From Isohypsibius dastychi (Eukaryota > Tardigrada > Eutardigrada > Parachela > Isohypsibiidae), in assembly GCA_034696485.1 (NCBI GenBank), contig JAQIWT010000908.1:1-13984 (forward strand): 13,984 bases of DNA. The letters are read 5' to 3'. Under the pieces are notes generated by a model, which saw nothing but the letters and a program-made list of their open reading frames with translations, searched no databases and was not told the origin of the DNA. The stretch's first letter is position 1; each line of letters starts with the position of its first letter. Positions 1-7,571 of the stretch are shown here, in pieces. The position numbers were made by a program, and so were the translations under genes.

Positions 1-616
1 TTACCATGCCAGTGTGCCCCCCAAAGAACACACGCAACAAACACTGGCACCAGTTAACACCAAGCTATACTTGGCTGCAGACTGGGGATTTTCGGACCAA
101 TGAATCTGAAACCAGTGAGTCCGGAAAATCCCACCACAACCAATCCCCCTGCTGCGTCAACAAAAAATGCTTTGCAACCCGCTCGTTCTACTCACGTTAA
201 CCGGAGGCTTTCTAATTTTTGTCAATTTTGTCAGCATCAAAATTTAAATGGCCGCCGTTGCTAGTTGATATTGAAACTTTGTCCTTGAATTCATTGACTT
301 TCATTTCATCTCAAACAATCCAACTTTGTTTAATGGATTTTAAAGTTCCGGTTTCAAACCGAATCGTCCCAAAAGCTGATCAACTCTAGATAAGTTCGAG
401 CAGCGCCCAGCTCGAATCCCCCCCTTCGCTCTATCAAGCCATTTATCAGCTTTTCCAATCGGTGACGGTGAATACAGGGGACGGAGAAAAATGATTTTTC
501 GAGGTTTTTAAATGATTCTTCACTTCCCCTTGCTTGATCCTGTCATTTCTTTCGGATTTTACATTGCTCACATCCAACATTGTTCGTTTTCTTCATTACC
601 GGAACGCTGACTGATC
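1..616. other. No confident gene
   Basis: Moderately AT-rich sequence with short open frames on both strands, none resembling a protein family I recognise. A plus-strand frame opening at the ATG near position 101 is rich in Pro, Thr and Asn and stops before 270. It could be part of an exon or chance. The last ~60 bases (about 555-616) would be the upstream region or 5'UTR of the small gene starting at 617. No RNA gene or repeat is visible. Confidence 0.4.
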
Positions 617-844
617 ATGGTGGCCAAATCTGCACAGAATTTGTCTGGAATCTCGAGAGGTGAGTCTTTGGTCCAAATTTCATCCCCGTTTCTTGTTTTG
701 CTGCTTTTTTTGGGATAAAATATCTTCTTACATACTGACTGATTGTTTTCAGTTGTTTCTGCCACACCGAAGACCACGGGACTCTGGAGCAGAGCAGTTA
801 TCTTCTTGTTTACGTTTCCGACTCATTTTGCGGTTTTCATTTGA
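617..844 (+). CDS. Candidate two-exon 44-residue membrane micro-protein
   Basis: Exon 1 is 617-659 and exon 2 is 753-844, joined by a 93-nt intron (660-752). The intron has a GAG|GTGAGT donor, a TACTGAC-like branch point about 15 nt before the end, and a TTGTTTTCAG acceptor. Both sides are phase 1. The spliced product starts MVAKSAQNLSGISR and ends in a hydrophobic Trp/Phe/Ile-rich segment that could span a membrane. An N-terminal basic/Ser-rich stretch followed by one helix resembles small mitochondrial inner-membrane subunits, but I recognise no family. The in-frame sequence after the stop still reads like protein (a RKQLEIREEF stretch near 863-892), so a further intron with a weak donor, or a longer gene, is possible. 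The intron is much better supported than the function. Confidence 0.35.
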
Positions 845-1144
845 ACTTCGGCCCTTGCCGTCAGGAAACAGCTGGAAATCAGAGAGGAGTTTGTTTTTTT
901 ATTGCTTATTGGATGTTTGGAGACGATGGATTCATTCCTGTGCCTGTAATGGGCTGAGGACTTCCTCTATGGATTTTGTGTTGCATATTTTTGTCAGGCT
1001 TGTTGCACCGGCAGTGATAGTTGATTTCTTTGTGGTGAATACACGTTCAGTTATATTATTTTCATTTCTCTATCGAGTTCTAATAGTTTTGATAACATGG
1101 GTAGTATTCGACATAATTCCGAATTTTGAATATTATGAACTCTA
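845..1144. other. Unassigned sequence downstream of micro-gene
   Basis: A plus-strand frame runs open through most of this stretch, but its 5' part lies inside the intron at 660-752 and it matches no family I know. It may hold 3'UTR or a missed exon of the gene at 617-844. Nothing else is visible. Confidence 0.3.
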
Positions 1145-1455
1145 AAATATATGGATATTTACATTCACATTATTAAAAATGGTTATCTTGTATAATTTTT
1201 TCGTTGTAATAAAAATAGATTATAGCAAAAACTGGATGATTATAGTAATTATGGAACGAGTAGGATTTAAATTTATGGATATCTTGTATAATTTAATAAA
1301 TATGATATACAATGATATTATGAAATATAATCAGTATAATTCAATCATTATATTTCCATATAGTAAATATATGATATTACATATGATATATGATATTAAG
1401 AATATGATATTACATATTTTATTGAAATGTTTTCATATAGTTATATAATTTACAA
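1145..1455. repeat. Very AT-rich low-complexity tract
   Basis: Over 300 bp of nearly pure A/T with imperfect internal repeats. ATCTTGTATAATTT occurs twice (about 1184 and 1279), and a TATGATATTACATAT unit occurs twice (about 1370-1416). An open frame across it encodes Ile/Tyr/Met-rich, composition-driven sequence that is not credible as a protein. It probably represents intergenic DNA or a decayed element. Confidence 0.6.
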
Positions 1456-2034
1456 GAGTGTACCGCGTAGCGCTACGCTCTGACTGGTACAAGCCTCGTT
1501 CACTGCGTTTTAGCTACGGTAATCTACGGCAAACGGTAATATTCAGCGGTTGTTTGGTTTAGGAAACACGTTTTACGGTCATTTTACAGAGATTTTGGCC
1601 AAGAACTCGTTAGTACAGCAACCGGAACCGGAAGTCCCCGCACTTCCGGTGACCTGAAGTAACATTGAGTTAGATCGTGGTCTGATGTCTCAGTCGGTTT
1701 CCCATAGGTGGACTAGAAACCCATTCACATCCGGTTGTTTTCCAGTCACGTGACAACATTTGTGGCTCACGGTGTCGTACGATTTGGAAAACGTTTTTCG
1801 TATTAAACTTCAAATCAAAGGCCACGAGTTCTGTAGTATGGTTCTCTATGTTAGAATGTTGATATCTCGGTCGCCAGGTCAATCACGTGATAAATTCACC
1901 ATCGGAAAACGATGGTTTGGGTACCTCAAATGTCGACCCCCGTCCAAAGGTTAGTTTTTTCAAAGTTTCAAATGCCGTTCCAGATGGTGGCATTTTCACA
2001 GTCGCATTAATAATCGTAAGAAAAAATAAACGGT
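1456..2034. promoter_or_regulatory. GC-balanced island with palindromes and E-boxes
   Basis: This island lies between two AT-rich tracts. It contains a perfect 14-bp palindrome GCGTAGCGCTACGC at 1465-1478. A hairpin has ACCGGAAGT (1627-1635), a 6-nt loop, then ACTTCCGGT (1642-1650); each arm matches the consensus ETS-factor site. Two E-boxes are present: GTCACGTGAC at 1745-1754 (a perfect 10-bp palindrome) and CACGTG at 1884-1889. I see no gene of recognised type here. The motif density suggests a regulatory segment or a small repeat element. Role is inferred from motifs only. Confidence 0.3.
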
Positions 2035-2130
2035 TTGTTGGAATATTAGTTTAAATTAAATTAAATAAATAGAAATATATTTATATAATTATATAATTTA
2101 TTGAATATGATATAATAATATTTCAAAATG
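2035..2130. repeat. Second AT-rich low-complexity tract
   Basis: Almost pure A/T, with TTATATAATTATATAATTTA-type repetition similar to the right end of the tract that stops near 1450. Together they bracket the 1456-2034 island. No coding potential. Confidence 0.5.
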
Positions 2131-2572
2131 ACCATATGACCATGACTTAAAAAAACTAAAATCGACGACTTTTTTGCTGGTTGGCATTAGATCTGAAGCA
2201 GCTCGATTCTCCTCCAATCATTCAGGAGTTTTTTTAGTGAGTCTTGTAGTGATTTTTACGCTCTTTAACAAGGCTGTCTGAGATTTCGCGATACGTGTAA
2301 ACTTTGTCTTCCACAAAAATGAATTCAGTGCTTTCATTGAGTCTCTCTCACGCTCAGTCATAATTTTCAGCCACGTGATCCCTCCTAAAATGTTCAACTG
2401 ATTCGATTCACAAGCTGATATATGGCTTGTATAGGAGATTGCTAACTTCGAGCTGGGCATTGGTTCGAGGTCTCGCTAACGCAATTTAAGTAATTTGATT
2501 GCATGCGAAAATCAAAAATGATACGTGGCGGAAAATGTCACTTTTTATTTGCTGGTGACCTTGGGTTTTTCA
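2131..2572. other. No confident gene
   Basis: A minus-strand frame at 2218-2460 encodes an 80-residue Lys/Thr/Ser-rich sequence that reads somewhat like protein, preceded by a weak acceptor-like TATATCAG. I recognise no domain and could not attach it to a neighbouring exon. A third CACGTG E-box is at 2372-2377. The segment may include 3' remains of the DIRS-like element (a tyrosine recombinase would be expected downstream of its RNase H), but no recombinase motif is visible. Confidence 0.3.
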
Positions 2573-2755
2573 TCAATAACAAATTCCAGTATGGTGAATG
2601 CAAAAATCGGCTCGATCCGATCTAACCAATTTTTTATGCCCTATCAAATGGCCTACAGCTGCTAATTTTAAGATAACTATTGACAAAAGTAACCTCGGGA
2701 TCAAGCCTAACCGCTGTTCACCAGTCTCCAAGAAATCATATGTAATAGCGTTCAA
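2573..2755 (-). pseudogene. Decayed RNase H-like fragment of the DIRS element
   Basis: About 60 residues in a frame different from the upstream reverse transcriptase. The LVRSDRADFCIHHTG stretch resembles the FRSDN.AVV.I.NTG region that follows the connection domain in DIRS-type RNase H, and the preceding ILKLAAVGHLIG resembles the segment before it. The frame change near 2760 and loss of the usual TDAS-type start argue for indels. The assignment rests on position and a short resemblance only. Confidence 0.35.
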
Positions 2756-3109
2756 ACTGAAGGTCAGTGAGAGAAAAGCCTCCAGAAAATGTCATCCAAT
2801 GAGGAAGATGACCAATCGGGGTCCACAAAAGAATAGCGGCCGTTCCATGATGGTAGAAACTTCTTCCACCATTCCAGGTCCAGAATTTTTTTTTGCGTAA
2901 GTCGCATTTTGAAATGCAAATTTTCAATCATACGGCGTAAGAATGTTCTACCAGCGGGGATACATTTCGTTGCAAAACAGAGGATTCCGATTAAACTCAG
3001 AAGATCCCTCTTTGATGATGTAGTTCGTTCTGACCAAATCGTGAATTCGTCCTTGATCTCAGACAATTTGGATGCAAGCAAACTGATTGTTCGTTTGACA
3101 GAATCTATA

Positions 3110-3168
3110 CCATGAACGACGTCATTTTCGGCACACCCCGATATATGCAAAATGCCTTCTATTTGAAT
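3110..3168 (+). repeat. Left 59-bp terminal inverted repeat of pogo element
   Basis: Starts CCATGAACGACGTC directly after the target TA and ends TTTGAAT. It is the exact reverse complement of 5415-5473. Confidence 0.95.
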
Positions 3169-3337
3169 ACACTGGGGGTCTGCAGGTAAGCTACCCTCTG
3201 CTGTAGAAGGGGTACTCGGTCACTGCCCCCAGTCCAGCTTCAAAAGAAAACAAAATTCCGTACTTCCTTCCTCTGTTCTTCCTTGTCCTACTTTTCTTTC
3301 CTCGACCCTTTTTCCCCCATATCCCTTCATTCGTTCC

Positions 3338-5185
3338 ATGGATAATCTGGAAGAATGTGCAATTCAGAACATTTTGAGCGGAAGGATGAGTCGTGGTGAG
3401 GCAGCAAAGACCTTCGGAATTCCTAAATCAACTTTGCAAAATCGTCTGCGTGGAGCGGAGAAAGGAAAACGTGGGCCGAAGCGACATTTTACCGTCCAAG
3501 AAGAAGCTGATCTGGAGCGCATATTGTTGGAGATGGCAAGAAATGGCATTCCATTAAACAAACGCCTGCTTCGAGAATGTTTGATCATCGCTGGGGATAA
3601 GAAAGGTACATTTTGTTTGACTCATTTTCAACTTTTTGCAATTCATCAAATCGAATTTTGTCGTGATTCTGTGAATAAAATATCCACGTCGGTTATTTTT
3701 AGGACTTTTCGGACATAGTTTCTCACGAGACTGGATGCGCGCGTTTCGAAGACGTCATCCACGAATATCGCTGCGAAAAACAACAGCCAAGAATCAGAAG
3801 GTCGTGCGTAATTGGACGTTGGAAAAAGCCAGAGCGTGGACTGAAAAACTCAACACTTTGCGCGACGACGGATTTCTGGAAGACCCTGCTGGCATATGGA
3901 ATCTTGACGAAAGCGGATTTATTCTCGATATTGCTGATGATAAAGTGTTTGCGGCCACTGGAGCACTGGAAGTAACTTCCTACATGTGTGGTTCTGATCG
4001 GGATCAGTTATCTGTACTGGGCTGCGGAAATGCTGCTGGTGAAATGACTCGGCCATTGATTTTGTTTGCCGGAAAGTGTCATCTGGAGTCTCGTTTTCAA
4101 GGACTTCGGAATGATTGCTATGTTGGAGTATGTGACACCGGGAATATGGAACCGAAGATTTGGAGAGATTATTTTGCTAAGGAGGTGTTGCCCGCGCTCT
4201 CTACTCAGAAAGTAAGATCCCTGTTATTTGATATCGTTTTTTATTAATCTACAAATAAGTGTTGTCAAAATTGATATCGTCTTTTTTGGTCGAAATATCG
4301 CAGGCTCTAATAACATTTTTGTTTTGCAGGTTCTGATCTTATTCGACGGACACTATACACATGTCACGAATACGATGTTTTTTGAACTGATTTTGGAAGC
4401 AAATTCAAAAGGAATGGAAATACGACTCCTAGCATTTCCGGGTGGTCTCACTGGGAAACTGCAGCCGCTGGATGTTGGAGTCTTCGGCCCACTCAAAAAA
4501 CACTGGAATGATTACCTGCGTGACAGCCACATCTGTGGCGAGGTGGGTGGGTTATCTCGTTAAGTTTAATTGAAATAAATTGACCAACTTATTACTGTTT
4601 TCGATACGAATATGCACGAACAAATGAATAACATAACTAGTTGACCTTTATTGCATCTAGGTAATTCGGAACCATTTTGGACACCACTTGATGAACGTCT
4701 GGCGTCGGTTTGATTTCAAAACGAATATGGAAAATGGTTTCCGGAAAAGTGGACTGTTCCCGTATTCTCCAGAAGTTATTTTGGCATCCGTTGAACAACC
4801 GAGAAAGTTCGAAGTCGCCAAACATCAGGAGCATCTGATTCAGATCCGAAACTCTATGCGTCAAATGGGATTATCTGACGACCAAATTCAATTGCATCTT
4901 AAATCCATCTTGAATTCGGCTAATGGGATATCGAAAGAATCAGTCTTTTGTGATTCTTTAGCGGAAATGATCCTGAAGAAAAAATCCGACCGTCCGAAAA
5001 AGCTCCCAAAAGACAGGAGATTATCCCTTGAAAACGGTGCCTTCTTACTTGCCCCGGAATATCAAGCTGCGATGAACGACAAAAAGCAGAATCATGAGGA
5101 ACTGCTGAAAAAAAAGAATCCTGGTGCGAAAGCTGAACTTCCGGTGAAGAAAAAGCCAGGTCGACCAAAGAAAACCTCTTCCTGA
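3338..5185 (+). CDS. Pogo/Tigger-family DDE transposase, four exons
   Basis: Cut-and-paste transposase acting in the nucleus on the flanking inverted repeats. Exons: 3338-3605, 3703-4211, 4330-4542, 4661-5185. Introns of 97, 118 and 118 nt have donors GTACAT, GTAAGA and GTGGGT, acceptors TTTTTAG, TTTTGCAG and GCATCTAG, and phases 1, 0 and 0. The product is 504 residues with no internal stop. Residues ~5-40 are a Psq-type helix-turn-helix (MSRGEAAKTFGIPKSTLQNR). Residues ~50-120 are a CENP-B/Tc5-type second DNA-binding domain (LFGHSFSRDWMRAFRRRHP). The DDE_1 domain has D158 (NLDESGF), D265 (LFDGHYTHV) and D307 (LQPLDVGVFGPLK). The C-terminus is Lys-rich and ends in an AT-hook-like KKKPGRPKK. 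The ATG lies 170 bp inside the left repeat. The 41-residue gap between the last two Asp is longer than in members I recall. Confidence 0.9.
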
Positions 5186-5414
5186 ATTTTGTGATTTTAA
5201 TTTGTGATTTCTCATGTTTTTGTGTTTTTACGGTACTTGGCATGTTCGGTGAAAATGTTTCCGGTTATTTTAGAGAAGTGTTTTTGTTCCTGTTTGTTTG
5301 CCCCTTAATGGTCGGTGAGTTGTTTCACAAAAATCCGGGAAACTGGATGTATTGGCTTGTTTGTGATAAATAACGGCGTAAGTGTATTCCCTGTACGATA
5401 CTTGACCAAATTGA

Positions 5415-5473
5415 ATTCAAATAGAAGGCATTTTGCATATATCGGGGTGTGCCGAAAATGACGTCGTTCATGG
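5415..5473 (-). repeat. Right 59-bp terminal inverted repeat of pogo element
   Basis: Exact reverse complement of 3110-3168, ending ...GACGTCGTTCATGG before the duplicated TA at 5474-5475. Confidence 0.95.
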
Positions 5474-6211
5474 TAGTTATTCCCAAGAAAGTAATGCAAG
5501 TAGCAGGACCCTCGGTTTTTTCATCGGCAATTGGAACCCCCAGCTGTTCACATAACTTTAGCATGTACGAAACAGTCAATCGGCATTCTTTTTCAGTAGC
5601 ACCAATCAGCAGGAAATCGTCGACGTAATGTAGGACAAAGCGAACGTTCCCTTTGTTCTTAAGGATTCATTCAATATAATCAGAAAGGCGGTTGAAGATT
5701 GCTGGTGATGACCGCAATCCAAACGGGAGAACCGTATCAACAAAGTAGAAAAGATTTTCGTTCTGATAGCCCAGCAGATTCCAGTTTGAGGGGTGGACAG
5801 GCATCAAACGGAATGCATGTTTCAGATCCAATTTGGCCATGTATCCCCAATGGCCAATCTCGCTGAGGATTCTCATTGCGTCATCTATAGAACAATAGCG
5901 GAGAGAAAAATCCTCTCGACTGATGAAATCGTTAACTGAATTTCCGAATGGGCGAGATAAGTCCATAATTAGTCTTGCCCCGCCTGTCTTTTTTGGTCTG
6001 ACCCCGAGGGACGAACACACGAAGTTTTCAAGAGGTGCAGGAAATGGACCAACCGCGTGTTTGAGAGATATCTCCTTTTCTACGTACTTAGACACGATAT
6101 TAGGGTGAGTACGAGCGGTCAATGCACTGGAAGGAGAACGTATGTAGAAAGTATGGAACCCATCGGACAACCCGGTAATGAATGCCGCACATTGTTCAGG
6201 GTCAGGGTGAC

Positions 6212-6278
6212 CTTGAACAACGTAAATTAAAATTCCAGATCCCGCCAAGCAGACATGAAAAACCAACAATCTACTCAC
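6212..6278 (-). other. Spliceable intron inside the DIRS reverse transcriptase
   Basis: Minus-strand intron of 67 nt. The donor CAG|GTGAGT is a full consensus; the acceptor is a less ideal TTGTTCAAG. Phase 1 on both sides. Retained, it gives a stop (GGT GAG TAG) three codons into the intron. Removed, it fuses two segments that are contiguous in DIRS proteins as I know them. Confidence 0.6.
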
Positions 6279-6571
6279 CTGACAGCCAATAACGAAAGGC
6301 TTCGGGTTTAAGAGGTGTGAAACCTTGAGCAGGGATTAGCGGCAGAGGCGTGTTAGAAACTGCCAATGACAGCGGATGGCTGAATAACACCGGCGATTGG
6401 GTTCTGTTGGGCACCGTTGTGTTCGTTTTCAAAACACTCGCTACAGACGTGGACTTGACGGTTTGGGCAGGGTTCCTTACAGTTCCCCGCATTGAAAGCC
6501 CTGCAGGTTTCATGGCGGGGAGATGGAGAGGGCTGATCAGTACGTCGGGGAGGAGGAGCCCGAGAATATGG

Positions 6572-7142
6572 CTAATATCGCTGCTGCCGGGTTCGACGTG
6601 GGAAAGAATTCGCTAGGTGACTTGGGTCATCGCAGATATAGCATCGACGAGTTGAAACTGACAAGTTGTACATGGAACCATTTGGTAAATCTCGTGAAAC
6701 TTCGTTTAGCAAATCGCAGTCTTCAAGAAACCAATCCCGCTCACGCGCCTCGGCTAGAGTCATGTTATCTCGGAATCTTCGATCATATTCTAACCAAACG
6801 TTAGCTGGACGCTTGCTGGACGCTTGCTAGCCATCCCACGAATGACATCCTGGTCCCCCAATAACGGCAGAAGTGTAGATTAGTTGAAGTAACCACGACA
6901 TTTCGCAAAGACGAGAAAAGCTTCCAACCACAAGCCGAAAGAATCTATTTTCATTTTTAGAGAGCCTGCCATAACCACTAGAAGACCCTTCTCGTCAGCC
7001 ATAGAGTTTGGGCGGTCGCCAACTGATCCTGTTCTCGAATGGCAGCAAGTAGACTCTCTAATGGAACGGACTCACTTGGATCCTGGAGAAGCTTAACCAA
7101 GTTGTCATCCAAAACCGGTAGGCGTAGATTTTTTGGCACCAT
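6572..7142 (-). pseudogene. DIRS-type Gag, broken
   Basis: Nucleocapsid-type protein of the retroelement. It begins at ATG 7142 (MVPKNLRLPVLDD) in an ACCATGG context. The frame ends at 6978, but Gag-like sequence continues in another frame from about 6993 (KGLLVVMAGSL, DSFGLWLEAFLVFAKCRGYFN) to a TAA at 6880-6882, where the homologous residue was probably Gln. It continues (LLPLLGDQDVIRGM) to an 11-bp tandem duplication at 6805-6826 that shifts the frame again. The last part (RPANVWLEYDRRFRDN, then ARERDWFLEDCDLL) ends in a zinc-knuckle CYICDDPSHLANSF in which the fourth ligand is Phe (TTC) instead of Cys. The stop is at 6572. Nonsense, frameshifts and the lost ligand show it is dead. Confidence 0.7.
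6805..6826. repeat. 11-bp tandem duplication in Gag
   Basis: CTGGACGCTTG occurs twice back to back. One copy would keep the Gag frame (MASK joined to RPANVW); two copies break it. Confidence 0.8.
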
Positions 7143-7571
7143 GGTAACATTAGTTGAAACAGCTTCGGGTGACGTGGATGGGTGATCGACTCACGCTCAG
7201 AAATGTGCTGCATAAGATGTTCTCAAAGGACAAATGAATATGCAGTTTTTGATTATTAATTCCTGCGAAATGGTGGAGCAGATTCTTAAGCAGATTTGCC
7301 AATCGCAGTCACTGCTCAATAACAATATCAACGTACTAAACCGGACCTGCAGTTTTAAGTTACTAATCGCAGCACTTAGATGGGTTATTTTAAGACAGCA
7401 GTTTGTGGGCAATTTCCAAGACATTTCCAAGACATTCTCAGGCCTCTTATTCAGGACTCAGGAGGCCCCGAATGGGGTCAGAGGAATTATTTTATGGAAG
7501 TTTCTTCTCCAACGAAAGCGACTGTAGTCTAACAGAATAAGCCTCAGTATACATACTGCCAAAGGAAGCGG
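7143..7571. other. Intergenic; no confident gene
   Basis: Lies between the 5' end of the DIRS Gag and the 3' end of the tail-collar gene. The lower part may be the untranslated leader or terminal repeat of the retroelement; the upper part should be the 3'UTR of the tail-collar gene. No AATAAA is seen on the minus strand right after its stop; ATAAAATAAT near 7485-7495 is the closest A-rich candidate. A short tandem TTTCCAAGACA repeat is near 7415-7436. A 97-codon plus-strand open frame (7234-7527) has no recognisable family. Confidence 0.35.

Larger units (their letters stand above)
3110..5473 (+). mobile_element. Pogo/Tigger-like DNA transposon, apparently intact
   Basis: A 2364-bp element flanked by TA at 3108-3109 and 5474-5475, as expected for Tc1/mariner/pogo elements. 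The ends start CCATGAACGACG and form 59-bp inverted repeats identical at every position. It carries one spliced transposase gene (3338-5185). It lies in the DIRS reverse transcriptase; deleting the element plus one TA joins codons ATA ACT and ATA GAT in frame. Perfect terminal repeats and an uninterrupted spliced reading frame point to a recent insertion. Confidence 0.9.
2764..6513 (-). pseudogene. DIRS-type reverse transcriptase, interrupted (pseudogene)
   Basis: Reverse transcriptase that would copy the element's RNA. The first part is 6513-6279 (Pro/Ser/Thr-rich, ending LKPEAFRYWLSG), with the frame open upstream to about 6613. A 67-nt intron (6278-6212) follows, with a perfect CAG|GTGAGT donor and a CAAG acceptor, both phase 1. 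It joins LSG to HPDPEQ, as in the continuous DIRS proteins. The second part (6211-5474) has the finger block CSSLGVRPKK, the catalytic region AKLDLKHAF, LPFGLRSSPAIFN and YVDD (about 5630). One in-frame TGA (5667-5669) lies where Trp is usual. The pogo element interrupts after FLGIT. The frame resumes at 3107 with IDSVK and carries LLSLIG, PAGRTFLRR and FLPSWNG to the stop at 2764. Apart from the TGA and the insertion the frame is open. Confidence 0.8.
2573..7142 (-). mobile_element. Degenerate DIRS-like retroelement, split by a pogo insertion
   Basis: Minus-strand order is Gag (7142-6572), reverse transcriptase (about 6613-2764), and a decayed RNase H (about 2755-2573). The reverse transcriptase has the features I associate with DIRS/tyrosine-recombinase elements rather than gypsy or LINEs: a GPF...CSSLGVRPKK block, LSRPFG.SVND, LPFGLRSSPAIFN, YVDD, and a LLSLIG...PAGRTFLRR connection. 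The pogo element at 3110-5473 sits between the FLGIT and IDS codons. Nonsense codons, frameshifts and a tandem duplication show it is dead. No tyrosine recombinase or terminal repeats were found, so the 3' part is missing or too decayed. Ends are approximate. Confidence 0.75.

Noticed and set aside
660-1145. 161-codon plus-strand open frame
   Set aside because: Its 5' part lies in a strong intron (660-752), it resembles no family, and its composition is Phe/Leu/Ser-rich as expected from T-rich sequence.
1179-1448. 89-codon open frame in the AT-rich tract
   Set aside because: Ile/Tyr/Asn/Met-rich product driven by base composition and internal DNA repeats.
3110-3168. Shared origin of pogo ends with the MITE at 13304-13871
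   Set aside because: Both use TA targets, but the termini (CCATGAACGACG versus CACCATTCCTTGG) share no extended similarity.
7234-7527. 97-codon plus-strand frame downstream of the tail-collar gene
   Set aside because: No recognisable domain, and it lies where a 3'UTR is expected; nothing in its surroundings supports transcription from this strand.
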